Part shown: in pieces, positions 8,363 through 17,685 of the stretch
Numbering within the stretch: position 1 is the stretch's first letter
How the letters are laid out: every line of letters starts with the position of its first letter
Assembly (NCBI RefSeq): GCF_003813905.1
Contig: NZ_RPFJ01000006.1
Coordinates: 124,001-188,000, forward strand
DNA from: Aureibaculum marinum
GTDB taxonomy: Bacteria > Bacteroidota > Bacteroidia > Flavobacteriales > Flavobacteriaceae
Length of the DNA stretch: 64,000 nt
Direction of reading: 5' to 3'
Notes under the pieces: generated by a model
Told to the model about the DNA's origin: nothing
What the model saw: the letters and a program-made list of their open reading frames with translations, nothing else
Database searches by the model: none
Program-made: the position numbers and the translations under genes

Positions 8363-9892
8363 ATGCTTAATATTAAAGGAGAATTAGAATTAAAAGATTT
8401 TTACGAAGTAATTTTTAATAAAAGTAATATTGAGCTCGACAAGACTTTACTAGATAGAGCTGAGGCTAGCTTTAATTTTCTTAAAGACTTTTCAAAGAAT
8501 AAAGTAATCTACGGTGTAAATACTGGGTTTGGGCCAATGGCTCAATATAAAATAAAAGACGAAGACAGAATTCAACTTCAATACAATTTAATTAGAAGTC
8601 ATGCCTCAGGTGTTGGTAATCCTATTCCTGAAATGTATGTAAAAGCTGCTATGTTAGCTCGTTTAAATACATTGGGTTTAGGTAATTCAGGAGTACATCC
8701 CTCTGTGATTAAATTAATGAAGGAGTTAATTAATAGAAATATAATTCCTTTAATTTACGAACATGGTGGTGTAGGAGCAAGTGGTGATTTGGTACAATTG
8801 GCTCATTTAGCTTTGGTTTTAATTGGAGAAGGTGAAGTTTTTTATAAAGGAGAACGATTAAAAACTTCAGAAGTATTTAAAATCGAAAAATTAAGTCCCA
8901 TTACTGTTGAATTACGAGAAGGGTTAGGGTTAATCAATGGAACTTCAGTAATGACAGGAATTGGTTTAGTAAATGTAATTTATACCAAGCGTTTATTAAA
9001 TTGGGTTGTAAAATGCTCTGCAGCAATTAATGAAGTAGTTGAGGCTTATGGAGATCACTTATCAGAGCCTTTAAATAATGCTAAAAAGCACAAAGGACAA
9101 CAAGAAATTGCCAAGAAAATGCGAGAGCATTTAAAAGATAGTTCTTTAATAAGAAATAGGGAAGAGTACTTGTATAATGGTTATGGAGAAAATACAGTTT
9201 TTAAAGAAAAAGTACAAGAATATTACTCGTTACGTTGTGTTCCTCAAATTTTAGGCCCTGTTTTAGACACATTAAAAAGTGTTCATAAAATATTGATAGA
9301 GGAGGTTAATTCAGCTAATGATAACCCTATTGTTGATGTAAAAAATAAACAAGTTTATCATGGAGGTAATTTCCATGGAGATTATGTTTCTTTAGAAATG
9401 GATAAGCTTAAAATTGTTACTACAAAAATGACAATGTTAGCCGAACGCCAATTAAATTATTTATTAAATTCTAAATTAAATGATATATTGCCACCTTTTG
9501 TAAATTTAGGCCAATTAGGATTAAATTTTGGAATGCAAGGAGTACAATTTACAGCTACCTCTACTACAGCAGAAAGTCAAACATTGTCAAATCCAATGTA
9601 CGTGCATAGTATACCAAATAATAATGATAATCAGGATGTTGTAAGTATGGGTACCAATGCCGCATTAATGACTAAAAAAGTAATTGAAAATGCTTATGAA
9701 GTAGTGGCAATTGAATTGATAACTATTGTACAAGCTATTGAATATTTAAAATTTCAAGATAAGATTTCTTCTACAACTAAAATTTTATTTGATGCTATAA
9801 GAAATCTTGTACCAGCATTTAAAGACGATTTGGTTATGTATCCTTATGTTGGTGCAGTCAAAAAATATCTGATGGAAACAAAAAGTAACTAA
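8363..9892 (+). CDS. Tyrosine ammonia-lyase (aromatic amino acid ammonia-lyase)
   Basis: A 509-residue member of the HAL/PAL/TAL family. The self-cyclising Ala139-Ser140-Gly141 (in GGVGASGD) forms the MIO cofactor. YGVNTGFGP (50-58) and NPIVD with YHGGNFHGD carry other active-site residues. The substrate-selectivity site reads Ser79-His80 (IRSHASG). From memory the protein is very close to the flavobacterial tyrosine ammonia-lyase of Flavobacterium johnsoniae, including the NNNDNQD segment. It would deaminate tyrosine to 4-coumarate, the starter of the aryl polyene half of flexirubin. Histidase is an alternative by family, but the pigment cluster context argues against it. Confidence 0.92.
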   Translation: MLNIKGELELKDFYEVIFNKSNIELDKTLLDRAEASFNFLKDFSKNKVIYGVNTGFGPMAQYKIKDEDRIQLQYNLIRSHASGVGNPIPEMYVKAAMLARLNTLGLGNSGVHPSVIKLMKELINRNIIPLIYEHGGVGASGDLVQLAHLALVLIGEGEVFYKGERLKTSEVFKIEKLSPITVELREGLGLINGTSVMTGIGLVNVIYTKRLLNWVVKCSAAINEVVEAYGDHLSEPLNNAKKHKGQQEIAKKMREHLKDSSLIRNREEYLYNGYGENTVFKEKVQEYYSLRCVPQILGPVLDTLKSVHKILIEEVNSANDNPIVDVKNKQVYHGGNFHGDYVSLEMDKLKIVTTKMTMLAERQLNYLLNSKLNDILPPFVNLGQLGLNFGMQGVQFTATSTTAESQTLSNPMYVHSIPNNNDNQDVVSMGTNAALMTKKVIENAYEVVAIELITIVQAIEYLKFQDKISSTTKILFDAIRNLVPAFKDDLVMYPYVGAVKKYLMETKSN

Positions 9893-10027
9893 TTTTTTTT
9901 ATATTTATCTATAGTAAACCAATTGTAGAGAGTTTACTACTAAATTTACAGTATTTCTAGCGAGTTATATATTAGATGAACCAATCATTAAAATAGTTTC
10001 TATTTTTAAATAAAAAACTTATTTATT

Positions 10028-11176
10028 ATGAAAAAAATTTCAGTATTTATTGTGTTCGTTCTAATTTTTCAATTTGCTTTTTCTCAAAAAGCCGCTTTAG
10101 TTGTTCAAAAAAAGAAAGTTGGATTTATTAGGCCCGATGGTTCGTGGATAATTGAACCTACCCTTAAAAATGCTGGTAATTTTGCAGATGGGTTAGCACC
10201 TTTTAAAGAAGGTAAAAGTTGGGGGTATATTAATGGAGAAGGAGAGGTTGTAATAAAACCAAAGTATGCAAAAGTAAAGAGCTTTAATAGTGGTTTAGCC
10301 ATTGTGTTGCTAGACAAGGAATGGATGTACATCAATAAGAAAGGTGAAAAAGTTGAAATGCCAGCCTCCAAAGAGCTTTATAGTTTTGAAGATGGAGTAG
10401 CATACATTAAGCAAAATGACCTTATAGGTTTGATTAATCCTAAAGGAGATGTTCTTTTAGAGCCTACCTATGATAAAATTTTTGCCTTTAAAAATGGGCA
10501 TGCCAAAGTGAAAAAAGGTGAATTATATGGCTTAATAAATAATAAAGGTGAAATTGTTTTACCTGTGGAATTTGAAGGTTTAGGGACTTGGTCTGAAGGC
10601 AATCTTACTGCTAAAAAAGATAATGTAAGTGGAATGATCGTTGATGGTAAATTTATTGAAGTTGAAGGAGCTTTAAAAATTTGGGACTTTCGGGATGGTG
10701 AAGAGCTAACATATGCCAATGATTCTTTAAAATTAGTTGGGTTTATTAATAGAAAAGGGGAATGGGTACTTAAACCAAAGTATAAAAAGGTAAGAGGCTT
10801 TTATAACGGTTTAGCTCCCGTAATGACGGAAGATAAATGGGGGTATATTAATACGAAAGGAGAAATGGTTATTCCTGAAACATTTAGAGATGCTGAGATT
10901 TTTAGTGAAGATGGTTTAGCTCCTGTAAAAATGGACAAGTTATGGGGGTTTATTGATACAACAGGAAAACTAGTTATTGATTATGAATATGGCATTTCTA
11001 ATCGAGACCTATTTGCCGTTGGGCTCATTTTTGGAAAAGGCAATGAAAAAGGTTTTTATAACGGTTTAGCAAGGGTTAGTAAGAAAAAAAAATGGGGTTT
11101 TATCGATACGAAGGGTAATGTATTAAATAATACTTGGTTTGATAGAGTTGAATCATTTACAGATATAAATAATTAG
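10028..11176 (+). CDS. Secreted WG-repeat protein
   Basis: A 382-residue exported protein: signal peptide (about 1-19, ending FSQ) followed by about eight WG/KWG repeats (SWGYINGEGE, KWGYINTKGE, LWGFIDTTGK, KWGFIDTKGN and diverged copies), each about 40-45 residues with a following NGLAPV-type turn. WG repeats form beta-rich surfaces of unknown binding function. It lies between the ammonia-lyase and fabG, with only three bases before fabG, so it can be read through into the pigment genes. It has no evident biosynthetic role and may be an insertion into the cluster. Confidence 0.88.
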   Translation: MKKISVFIVFVLIFQFAFSQKAALVVQKKKVGFIRPDGSWIIEPTLKNAGNFADGLAPFKEGKSWGYINGEGEVVIKPKYAKVKSFNSGLAIVLLDKEWMYINKKGEKVEMPASKELYSFEDGVAYIKQNDLIGLINPKGDVLLEPTYDKIFAFKNGHAKVKKGELYGLINNKGEIVLPVEFEGLGTWSEGNLTAKKDNVSGMIVDGKFIEVEGALKIWDFRDGEELTYANDSLKLVGFINRKGEWVLKPKYKKVRGFYNGLAPVMTEDKWGYINTKGEMVIPETFRDAEIFSEDGLAPVKMDKLWGFIDTTGKLVIDYEYGISNRDLFAVGLIFGKGNEKGFYNGLARVSKKKKWGFIDTKGNVLNNTWFDRVESFTDINN

Positions 11177-11179
11177 TTA

Positions 11180-11911
11180 ATGAAGTGTGCATTAGTAACT
11201 GGAGGTTCTAGAGGAATCGGAAAAGCAATTTGTAAAAAATTGGCAGAAGATTCTGATTATCATATTTTAATCAATTACAATTCTAATAAAGAAGCTGCTT
11301 TAGATACTTTAAAGCAGGTACAAGAGTTAGGTAGTACTGGAGAAATTCTAAAATTTAATGTTGCTGATGCAGCAGCTGTTAAAAAAACTCTCGACAATTG
11401 GATGGCTAATAATAAGGATTCAATTATTGAAGTTTTGGTAAATAATGCTGGAATTACCAAAGATGGATTGTTCATGTGGATGCCTGCTGAAGACTGGCAC
11501 AATGTTATTAATATAAGCCTAAATGGTTTTTATAATGTTACCAATCATTTAATTCAAAAAATGTTAAGCAATCGCTACGGTAGAATTATTAATATGGTTT
11601 CTGTTTCAGGAGTTAAAGGTACGCCAGGGCAAACCAATTATTCTGCTGCAAAAGGAGCCATTGTAGCCGCTACAAAAGCCTTAGCTCAAGAAGTTGCTAA
11701 ACGAAAAATAACTGTTAATGCGGTAGCTCCTGGGTTTATTAATTCAGACATGACAGCTGAACTAGACGAAAAAGAATTAAAAAAGATGATTCCAGTCAAT
11801 AGATTTGGGGAACCAGAAGAAGTTGCCGATTTAGTTTCGTTTTTAGCTTCAAAAAAATCTTCTTACATTACAGGCGAAATAATTAACATTAACGGTGGTA
11901 TTTACTCATAA
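11180..11911 (+). CDS. fabG: 3-oxoacyl-ACP reductase
   Basis: A 243-residue short-chain dehydrogenase with the NADPH-binding TGGSRGIG (7-14), NNAG (88-91) and the catalytic Ser143, Tyr154 and Lys158 (YSAAK). It reduces 3-oxoacyl-ACP to 3-hydroxyacyl-ACP. It is the only ketoreductase I find in the pigment cluster, so it probably serves both the polyene and the resorcinol chains. It opens a tight run of genes (gaps of 1-10 bases) that continues to darA. Confidence 0.93.
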   Translation: MKCALVTGGSRGIGKAICKKLAEDSDYHILINYNSNKEAALDTLKQVQELGSTGEILKFNVADAAAVKKTLDNWMANNKDSIIEVLVNNAGITKDGLFMWMPAEDWHNVINISLNGFYNVTNHLIQKMLSNRYGRIINMVSVSGVKGTPGQTNYSAAKGAIVAATKALAQEVAKRKITVNAVAPGFINSDMTAELDEKELKKMIPVNRFGEPEEVADLVSFLASKKSSYITGEIININGGIYS

Positions 11912-11919
11912 TTGTTTAA

Positions 11920-13143
11920 ATGAAAATGAACAGAGTTGTAATTACAGGAATGGGTATTTACTCTTGCATTGGGAGTAATCTTAACGAAGTAAAAGAATCT
12001 TTATATCGAGGTAAATCAGGTATAGTATTTGATTCTGAACGTAAAAAATTCGGATATCGTTCTGCATTAACAGGAATGGTAGCAGAACCAGATTTAAAAA
12101 AGCTACTTTCTAGAAGACAGCGTGTTAGTATGGGTGAAGAAGCTCAATTTGCTTATGTTTCAACAATTGAGGCATTAAATAATGCGGGTATTACGCAAGA
12201 TTTTTTAGATAATAATGAAGTTGGGATTCTTTTCGGAAACGATAGTACTGCTCGTTCAGTAATTGAATCTGTAGATAAGGTTAGAGAAAAAAATGACACT
12301 ACCTTAGTTGGGTCAGGAGCCATTTTTAAAGCTATGAACTCTACCGTAAATATGAATTTGTCTACAATTTTTAAATTAACAGGTGTTAATTTTACCATAA
12401 GTGCAGCCTGTGCAAGTGGTTCTCATGCTATTGGCGTTGGTTATCATTTAATAAAAAGTGGACTCCAAGACACTATAATTTGTGGTGGAGCTCAAGAAAT
12501 TAATAAAATGGCTATGGCTAGTTTTGATGGCTTGGGAGTATTTTCAGTTCGTGAAGATAATCCTTCAAAAGCTTCTCGACCTTTTGATATAGAAAGGGAT
12601 GGATTAGTGCCTAGTGGTGGGGCAGCAACGGTTATTTTAGAGAGTTATGATTCTGCTGTAAAAAGAGGAGCTCCAATTTTGGGTGAAATTATTGGGTATG
12701 GGTTTTCTTCAAACGGAGGTCATATTTCAACTCCAAATGCGGAAGGGCCAACAAAAGCAATGCAAAAAGCCATTGACGAAGCAAAAATAAAAGCCTCTAC
12801 AATAGATTATGTTAATGCTCACGCTACATCTACGCCCGTAGGAGATGCTAATGAGGCAAAAGCTATTTATAATATTTTTGGAGATAATGGACCCTATGTA
12901 AGCTCAACAAAATCAATGACGGGACATGAATGTTGGATGGCAGGAGCAAGTGAAGTTGTATATTCAATGCTAATGATGCAGCATTCTTTTGTTGCACCAA
13001 ATATTAATCTAAATACACCTGATGATGCAGCAGCAAAATTAAAGATTGCTAAGCATACAATAGATAAAAAAATTGATGTATTTTTGTCAAATTCTTTTGG
13101 GTTTGGAGGAACAAACTCAGCGTTGATTATTAAAAAAATATAA
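11920..13143 (+). CDS. Beta-ketoacyl-ACP synthase (KAS I/II type), catalytically complete
   Basis: A 407-residue condensing enzyme with the full Cys-His-His triad: Cys164 in SAACASGSH, His301 in NAHATSTPVGD and His336 in TGHECWMAG. It elongates acyl-ACP by decarboxylative condensation with malonyl-ACP. It sits between fabG and an ACP gene and close to darA and darB, so it most likely builds the chains feeding the dialkylresorcinol half. The start at 11920 is eight bases after fabG; an ATG two codons later is equally possible. Confidence 0.92.
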   Translation: MKMNRVVITGMGIYSCIGSNLNEVKESLYRGKSGIVFDSERKKFGYRSALTGMVAEPDLKKLLSRRQRVSMGEEAQFAYVSTIEALNNAGITQDFLDNNEVGILFGNDSTARSVIESVDKVREKNDTTLVGSGAIFKAMNSTVNMNLSTIFKLTGVNFTISAACASGSHAIGVGYHLIKSGLQDTIICGGAQEINKMAMASFDGLGVFSVREDNPSKASRPFDIERDGLVPSGGAATVILESYDSAVKRGAPILGEIIGYGFSSNGGHISTPNAEGPTKAMQKAIDEAKIKASTIDYVNAHATSTPVGDANEAKAIYNIFGDNGPYVSSTKSMTGHECWMAGASEVVYSMLMMQHSFVAPNINLNTPDDAAAKLKIAKHTIDKKIDVFLSNSFGFGGTNSALIIKKI

Positions 13144-13145
13144 CC

Positions 13146-13394
13146 ATGGAAATGATGAAAGAAGAAATCATTAGTAAGATTAATGATTTTCTTATTGATG
13201 AGTTTGAAGTAGAAGCGGAAGATATTAGTCCTGACGCTAATTTGAAAGATACCTTAGAATTAGATAGTTTAGACTTTGTTGATTTAGTAGTAGCAGTTGA
13301 ATCTAATTTTGGGGTGAAATTAGTAGGAGAAGATTTTGTTGGTATTAATACACTTCAAGATTTTTACAATCTTATAGAAAGAAAGTTAGGTTAA
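13146..13394 (+). CDS. Acyl carrier protein (resorcinol side)
   Basis: An 82-residue acidic carrier protein with the phosphopantetheine attachment Ser41 in LELDSLDFVDLV. It is the normal ACP length and starts two bases after the ketosynthase stop. It probably carries the growing chain for the DarA/DarB branch. No phosphopantetheinyl transferase is in the window, so it must be activated by one encoded elsewhere. Confidence 0.92.
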   Translation: MEMMKEEIISKINDFLIDEFEVEAEDISPDANLKDTLELDSLDFVDLVVAVESNFGVKLVGEDFVGINTLQDFYNLIERKLG

Positions 13395-13403
13395 AAATCT
13401 ACT

Positions 13404-14282
13404 ATGGCTCAATGGGAAGGAAAATCCAGAGGTACCGTTTTAGGCTATAAAATTTTTATTTTTTTTATGAAAAAGTTGGGCTTAAGTTCAGCTTATTTTA
13501 TACTCTATTTTGTAGCTTTTTATTTTTTGTTTTTTTCTCCTAAAGGTACTAAATCGTCGTATTATTATTTTAGGCAAAGACTACATTATAATGCTTTAAA
13601 AAGTATTTATAGTGTATATCGTAGTTATTACAAATTCGGTCAAACTATTATTGATAAAGTAGCAATTAAGTCAGGGTTAAGAAACAGATTTACTTATCAT
13701 TTTGATGGTATTGATAGCCTAAAGCAGTTAATTGCAGATAAAAAAGGAGGAATTTTAATCAGTGCCCATGTAGGTAATTTTGAAATCGCAGATTTTTTTT
13801 TAAAAGAAATCGATTTTAATTCAGAAATGAATATTGTTACTACTGACCAAGAACATAGTGATATTAAAGAATATTTAGAGTCTGTTTCGCAAAAGTCACC
13901 TGTAAAATTAATCTTGATAAAAGAAGATTTTTCTCATATATTTGATATTAATGCAGCATTGGCAAAAAATGAATTGATTTGTTTTACCGGTGATAGATAT
14001 TTTGATGGTACTCGTTCTTTAGAGGAAGATTTACTTGGTGAAAAGGCAAAATTTCCTGCTGGTCCATTTTTATTAGCTTCGCGACTTAAAGTACCAGTTG
14101 CTTTTGTATATGTAATGAAAGAAACGAATAAACATTATCATCTATTTACAAGATTAGCAACTGCAAAAAAAAGAGATGCTCAAGGGTTATTACAAAATTA
14201 TACTGAAAGTATAGAATGGATTTTAAAACAATATCCGTTGCAATGGTTTAATTATTTTGATTTTTGGGATAAAATAAAATAG
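13404..14282 (+). CDS. LpxL/HtrB-like acyltransferase
   Basis: A 292-residue inner-membrane acyltransferase of the lipid A late-acylation family. It has an N-terminal membrane segment (about 22-45, YFILYFVAFYFLFF) and the catalytic H-x4-E motif in SAHVGNFE (about 121-128). Lipid A enzymes move an acyl chain from ACP onto a hydroxyl. In pigment clusters members of this family are candidates for forming the ester between the aryl polyene acid and the dialkylresorcinol hydroxyl. The family is clear; its substrate here is inferred from position between the ACP and darA. Confidence 0.85.
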   Translation: MAQWEGKSRGTVLGYKIFIFFMKKLGLSSAYFILYFVAFYFLFFSPKGTKSSYYYFRQRLHYNALKSIYSVYRSYYKFGQTIIDKVAIKSGLRNRFTYHFDGIDSLKQLIADKKGGILISAHVGNFEIADFFLKEIDFNSEMNIVTTDQEHSDIKEYLESVSQKSPVKLILIKEDFSHIFDINAALAKNELICFTGDRYFDGTRSLEEDLLGEKAKFPAGPFLLASRLKVPVAFVYVMKETNKHYHLFTRLATAKKRDAQGLLQNYTESIEWILKQYPLQWFNYFDFWDKIK

Positions 14283-14283
14283 A

Positions 14284-15216
14284 ATGAAGAAAAATGTACT
14301 TGTTGTTTATTATACTCAATCTGGACAGCTTTTAGAAATTGCCCAAAATGTGGTTAAAGAATTAGAAAGTTCAGGTAAAGTTAACGTTACCTATTATCAA
14401 ATTAAACCAGTAGAAGAATTTGGTTTTCCGTGGAAAGCTAATAATTTTTATGATGTTTTTCCTGAATCTTTTTTACAAATTCCATGTAAATTAAAACAGC
14501 CCAGTTCTGAAGTTATTTCTAAAAAGTACGATTTAGTTATTTTAGCTTATCAAGTTTGGTATTTAACACCTTCTGTTCCGGTAAATTCATTTTTAAAATC
14601 AGAACAAGCTAAGAAGTTGCTAAAAAACACACCTGTTATCACACTTATTGCGTGTAGAAATATGTGGATAAAGGCTCAAGAAAAAATGAAGCATTTATTA
14701 CTTGAAAATCAGGCTAAACTCGTTGGTAATATTGCACTGGTTGATAGAAATATTAATCATATCAGTGTTATTACAATTGAAAAATGGATGTTGAGTGGTA
14801 AAAAAGAGAAATACTTAGGTCTTTTTCCAAAACCAGGTGTTTCTCAAAAAGATATTGATGAGTCAGTTAAATTTGGTACCCCTATTTTAGAAAGTCTTAT
14901 TCATAATGATTTCAATCATTTACAAGACAATTTGTTAAAAATAGGAGCTGTGGAGGTAAAGCCATTTTTAATTACAATGGATAAAAGAGCGAATGTTATT
15001 TTTGATAAATGGGCCAATTTTCTCATTAAAAAAGGAATGCCAGGAGACCCTAAACGGCTAAAATGGGTCAGGGTGTTTGATAAATACTTAAAATTTGCTA
15101 TTTGGTTCTTTGGTCCTATACTTTTTATTGTATTTTTGTTGACTTACTTGCCCTTAATGGGTAAAATTAAAAAGGATCAAAAATATTATGCATCTGTTAC
15201 GCTAAAAGAAGTGTAG
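14284..15216 (+). CDS. darA: Dialkylresorcinol condensing enzyme DarA
   Basis: A 310-residue protein with a flavodoxin-like N-terminus (VLVVYYTQSGQ at about 5-15) and one C-terminal membrane helix (about 271-291), followed by a short cytoplasmic tail. This matches DarA, which with DarB forms 2,5-dialkylcyclohexane-1,3-dione-type rings that become dialkylresorcinols. The neighbouring darB, 46 bases on, strengthens the assignment. It starts one base after the LpxL-like gene. The reaction is known from Chitinophaga and related systems; here it is inferred by family and context. Confidence 0.88.
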   Translation: MKKNVLVVYYTQSGQLLEIAQNVVKELESSGKVNVTYYQIKPVEEFGFPWKANNFYDVFPESFLQIPCKLKQPSSEVISKKYDLVILAYQVWYLTPSVPVNSFLKSEQAKKLLKNTPVITLIACRNMWIKAQEKMKHLLLENQAKLVGNIALVDRNINHISVITIEKWMLSGKKEKYLGLFPKPGVSQKDIDESVKFGTPILESLIHNDFNHLQDNLLKIGAVEVKPFLITMDKRANVIFDKWANFLIKKGMPGDPKRLKWVRVFDKYLKFAIWFFGPILFIVFLLTYLPLMGKIKKDQKYYASVTLKEV

Positions 15217-15262
15217 TATGCAGAATTTTTTTTGGTGCTCTAAAAAAATGTATTTTTAAATA

Positions 15263-16396
15263 ATGAATGACGTTTACATAACTCGAATTGCTAAGTATTT
15301 ACCTAATAATCCCGTTTCTAACGATGAAATGGAGAAGAAATTAGGTCTTCTAAATGGTAAATCTTCAAAAGCAAAAGGAATAGTTCTCCGCAATAATAAA
15401 ATTAAAACAAGGTATTATGCCATTGATGATAATGGTAATATTACGCATAATAATGCTCAGTTGACAAAAGAGGCAATAGAATCTTTATGTGATAATGATT
15501 TTACTGTACAAGATATTGAGTTGTTGTCTTGTGGAACCTCTAGTCCTGATCAGATTTTACCATCACATACAGCAATGGTTCATGGGTTTCTAAAAAATAG
15601 AAATTTAGAGATAAATTCACCGTCTGGTGCTTGTTGTGCAGGAATGAATGCTTTTAAATATGCATATTTGTCAGTAAAAGCGAAACAAGTAAATAATGCA
15701 GTTTGTGCAGGGTCTGAAAGAACATCTTCATGGATGATGGCCAATACCTTTTCTGAAGAAGTAAATCATTTACTATCTTTAGAAGAACAACCTATTATTG
15801 CTTTTAATAAAGAGTTTTTAAGATGGATGCTTTCTGACGGAGCAGGTGCTTTTTTATTAGAAAGTGAACCAAAAGGAAAATATCCATTAAAAATTGAATG
15901 GATAGAAGGTTATTCTTATGCTCATGAATTAGAAACATGTATGTATGCAGGTGGTGATAAATTGGAAAATGGAGAATTAAAACCTTGGAGTGAGTATTCG
16001 GCAAATGAATGGAGTGAAAAATCTTTATTTGCAATGAAACAAGATGTGAAGTTGCTAAGTGAAAATGTTTTAGTAAAAGGAGTAGATAGTTTAAAAAAAG
16101 CTCTTGATAAACATAATGTAACCCCTGAAGATTTAACTTATTATTTACCTCATATTTCTTCTTACTATTTTAAGGATAAATTATATGAAGAAATGGTTCG
16201 TCAAGATTTTGTAGTTCCAAAGGATAAATGGTTTATGAATTTAGAAAAGGTAGGTAACGTTGGAGCTGCCTCTATTTATATTATGTTAGAAGAATTGGTT
16301 ACTTCAGGTAAATTAAAGAAAGGCGATAAAATTTTATTGCACGTACCAGAAAGTGCCAGATTTGCATATAATTATGCTCTTTTAACTGTTTGCTAA
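15263..16396 (+). CDS. darB: Ketosynthase DarB (KAS III-like)
   Basis: A 377-residue FabH-like condensing enzyme with a thiolase fold. The catalytic Cys125 lies in GACCAGM, His297 in LPHISSYYF, and Asn332 in KVGNVGAAS. DarB joins a 3-oxoacyl thioester with an enoyl partner to begin dialkylresorcinol ring formation, and DarA completes it. A 46-base gap from darA contains another short ATG but no gene. The enzyme is longer than housekeeping FabH (about 320), as expected for DarB. Confidence 0.9.
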   Translation: MNDVYITRIAKYLPNNPVSNDEMEKKLGLLNGKSSKAKGIVLRNNKIKTRYYAIDDNGNITHNNAQLTKEAIESLCDNDFTVQDIELLSCGTSSPDQILPSHTAMVHGFLKNRNLEINSPSGACCAGMNAFKYAYLSVKAKQVNNAVCAGSERTSSWMMANTFSEEVNHLLSLEEQPIIAFNKEFLRWMLSDGAGAFLLESEPKGKYPLKIEWIEGYSYAHELETCMYAGGDKLENGELKPWSEYSANEWSEKSLFAMKQDVKLLSENVLVKGVDSLKKALDKHNVTPEDLTYYLPHISSYYFKDKLYEEMVRQDFVVPKDKWFMNLEKVGNVGAASIYIMLEELVTSGKLKKGDKILLHVPESARFAYNYALLTVC

Positions 16397-16397
16397 G

Positions 16398-16826
16398 TTG
16401 GAAAATAAATTAATTAATATACCAATATTTGATTTAATTCCACAGAAAGAGCCTATGGTAATGGTAGATACTTTGTTGCATTATTCAGAGACTCAAGTTA
16501 CCTCAAAGTTAACGGTTTTAAAATCAAATATTTTTACCAATAGACATTCGCTTACTGAACCAGGTTTAATAGAGCACATGGCACAAACAGTAGCGTTGCA
16601 TACAGGTTATAAATACTACCTACAAAATAAACCTTCACCAACGGGTTATATTGGTTCTATAAAAAGAGTAGAAATTAGTAACTTACCCCAAATAAAAGAT
16701 ACGTTAATAACTAGGGCTTCTATTTTGCATGAAATAATGGGAGTTACTTTAGTAGCCATTGATGTAACTTTAAACGGTAAATCAATAGCTACTGGCGAAA
16801 TGAAAACCGTAGTAGCAAATAGTTGA
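16398..16826 (+). CDS. Hot-dog fold 3-hydroxyacyl-ACP dehydratase (ApeP-like), TTG start
   Basis: A 142-residue single hot-dog protein. The N-terminal FDLIPQKEPMVMVD matches the LPHRPPMLMVD opening of aryl-polyene-type dehydratases, and the helix PGLIEHMAQT carries the conserved acidic residue. It would remove water from 3-hydroxyacyl-ACP during polyene growth. The first ATG is 18 codons inside the fold, so the TTG one base after darB is the real start. Its stop overlaps the next gene as TTGA. Confidence 0.85.
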   Translation: MENKLINIPIFDLIPQKEPMVMVDTLLHYSETQVTSKLTVLKSNIFTNRHSLTEPGLIEHMAQTVALHTGYKYYLQNKPSPTGYIGSIKRVEISNLPQIKDTLITRASILHEIMGVTLVAIDVTLNGKSIATGEMKTVVANS

Positions 16827-17284
16827 AGAAAAATAAAAATCATATAGACATTAAAAATTTTTTACCGCATAGGCCACCTATGTTAATGGTAGATACACTA
16901 TTGTCTATTACTAATGAAAGTGTTAAAACCAAGTTTTTGATAAAATCAGATTGTGTTTTTGTTTCAAAAAATGTATTTTCAGAAGCTGGTTTAATTGAAA
17001 ATGCTGCTCAAACTTGTTCAGCAATAGTTGGTAAAAGTTATTTTAAAGAAGATGATGTTCAAGGAGAAAGTAATAAATTAGTTGGATTTATTAGTGGAGT
17101 AAAGAATTTTGAAATTAATAAATTACCTTTAGTGAATGAAATCATTTATACTAATGCAACGCTCGTATCTAGATTTGATGCAGATGGGTATAGTATTTGC
17201 TCATTAAAGTGTTTTATAGAAAATGATAATACTGTTTTAGCTACATGTGAGATGAATTTATTTATTAAAGAGGTTTTTTCATGA
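16823..17284 (+). CDS. Second hot-dog 3-hydroxyacyl-ACP dehydratase (ApeP-like), TTG start
   Basis: A 153-residue paralogue of the preceding gene, opening with NFLPHRPPMLMVD and with the helix AGLIENAAQT, which keeps the acidic residue. The TTG start overlaps the upstream stop by four bases (TTGA), so translation is coupled. The two may form a heterodimer or act on different chain lengths. It in turn overlaps the next gene by ATGA. The pairing of two adjacent single-domain hot-dog proteins is a feature worth noting. Confidence 0.84.
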   Translation: MKKNKNHIDIKNFLPHRPPMLMVDTLLSITNESVKTKFLIKSDCVFVSKNVFSEAGLIENAAQTCSAIVGKSYFKEDDVQGESNKLVGFISGVKNFEINKLPLVNEIIYTNATLVSRFDADGYSICSLKCFIENDNTVLATCEMNLFIKEVFS

Positions 17285-17685
17285 AAAAAAGTGAAGTTCC
17301 ACAGGATAAAAGTAATTTAGAGTCTGCAAATTTTAGAGAACTCTGTTATGCTATTGATGAAAATGGAAATTATACAACAGAAAATAGTTCTGGCTGGAAT
17401 CCGAAAACAATCGCATTAGATAATGCGATTCAAGTTATTGAAGAACGCATTGAAAACGCAAAAAAAAGAGTATTAAATAACGAAACAAGTCCAATTGAGT
17501 ACTATATGGAAGTGCACAAAATGGATTTACCCATATTAGCTAGTTATGTTGGATTATGGAAATGGCGTGTAAAAAGACATTTTAAACCAAAAGTATTTAA
17601 AAAGTTAAATAATAGGTTGTTACAGAAATATGCTGATGTTTTTGATATCAGTATTGAACAACTTAAAAATATAGAAAAAAATTAA
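17281..17685 (+). CDS. Conserved-type small protein of the pigment cluster, function unknown
   Basis: A 134-residue soluble, charged, mainly helical protein. An N-terminal segment (about 15-60) is followed by helices and a basic LWKWRVKRHFKPKVF stretch (about 93-107). The C-terminal 35 residues look like a helical bundle such as a small DNA- or protein-binding domain. I do not recognise the family. It overlaps the dehydratase upstream (ATGA) and the BtrH-like gene downstream (TAATG), so it is an integral member of the operon. Confidence 0.78.
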   Translation: MKKSEVPQDKSNLESANFRELCYAIDENGNYTTENSSGWNPKTIALDNAIQVIEERIENAKKRVLNNETSPIEYYMEVHKMDLPILASYVGLWKWRVKRHFKPKVFKKLNNRLLQKYADVFDISIEQLKNIEKN

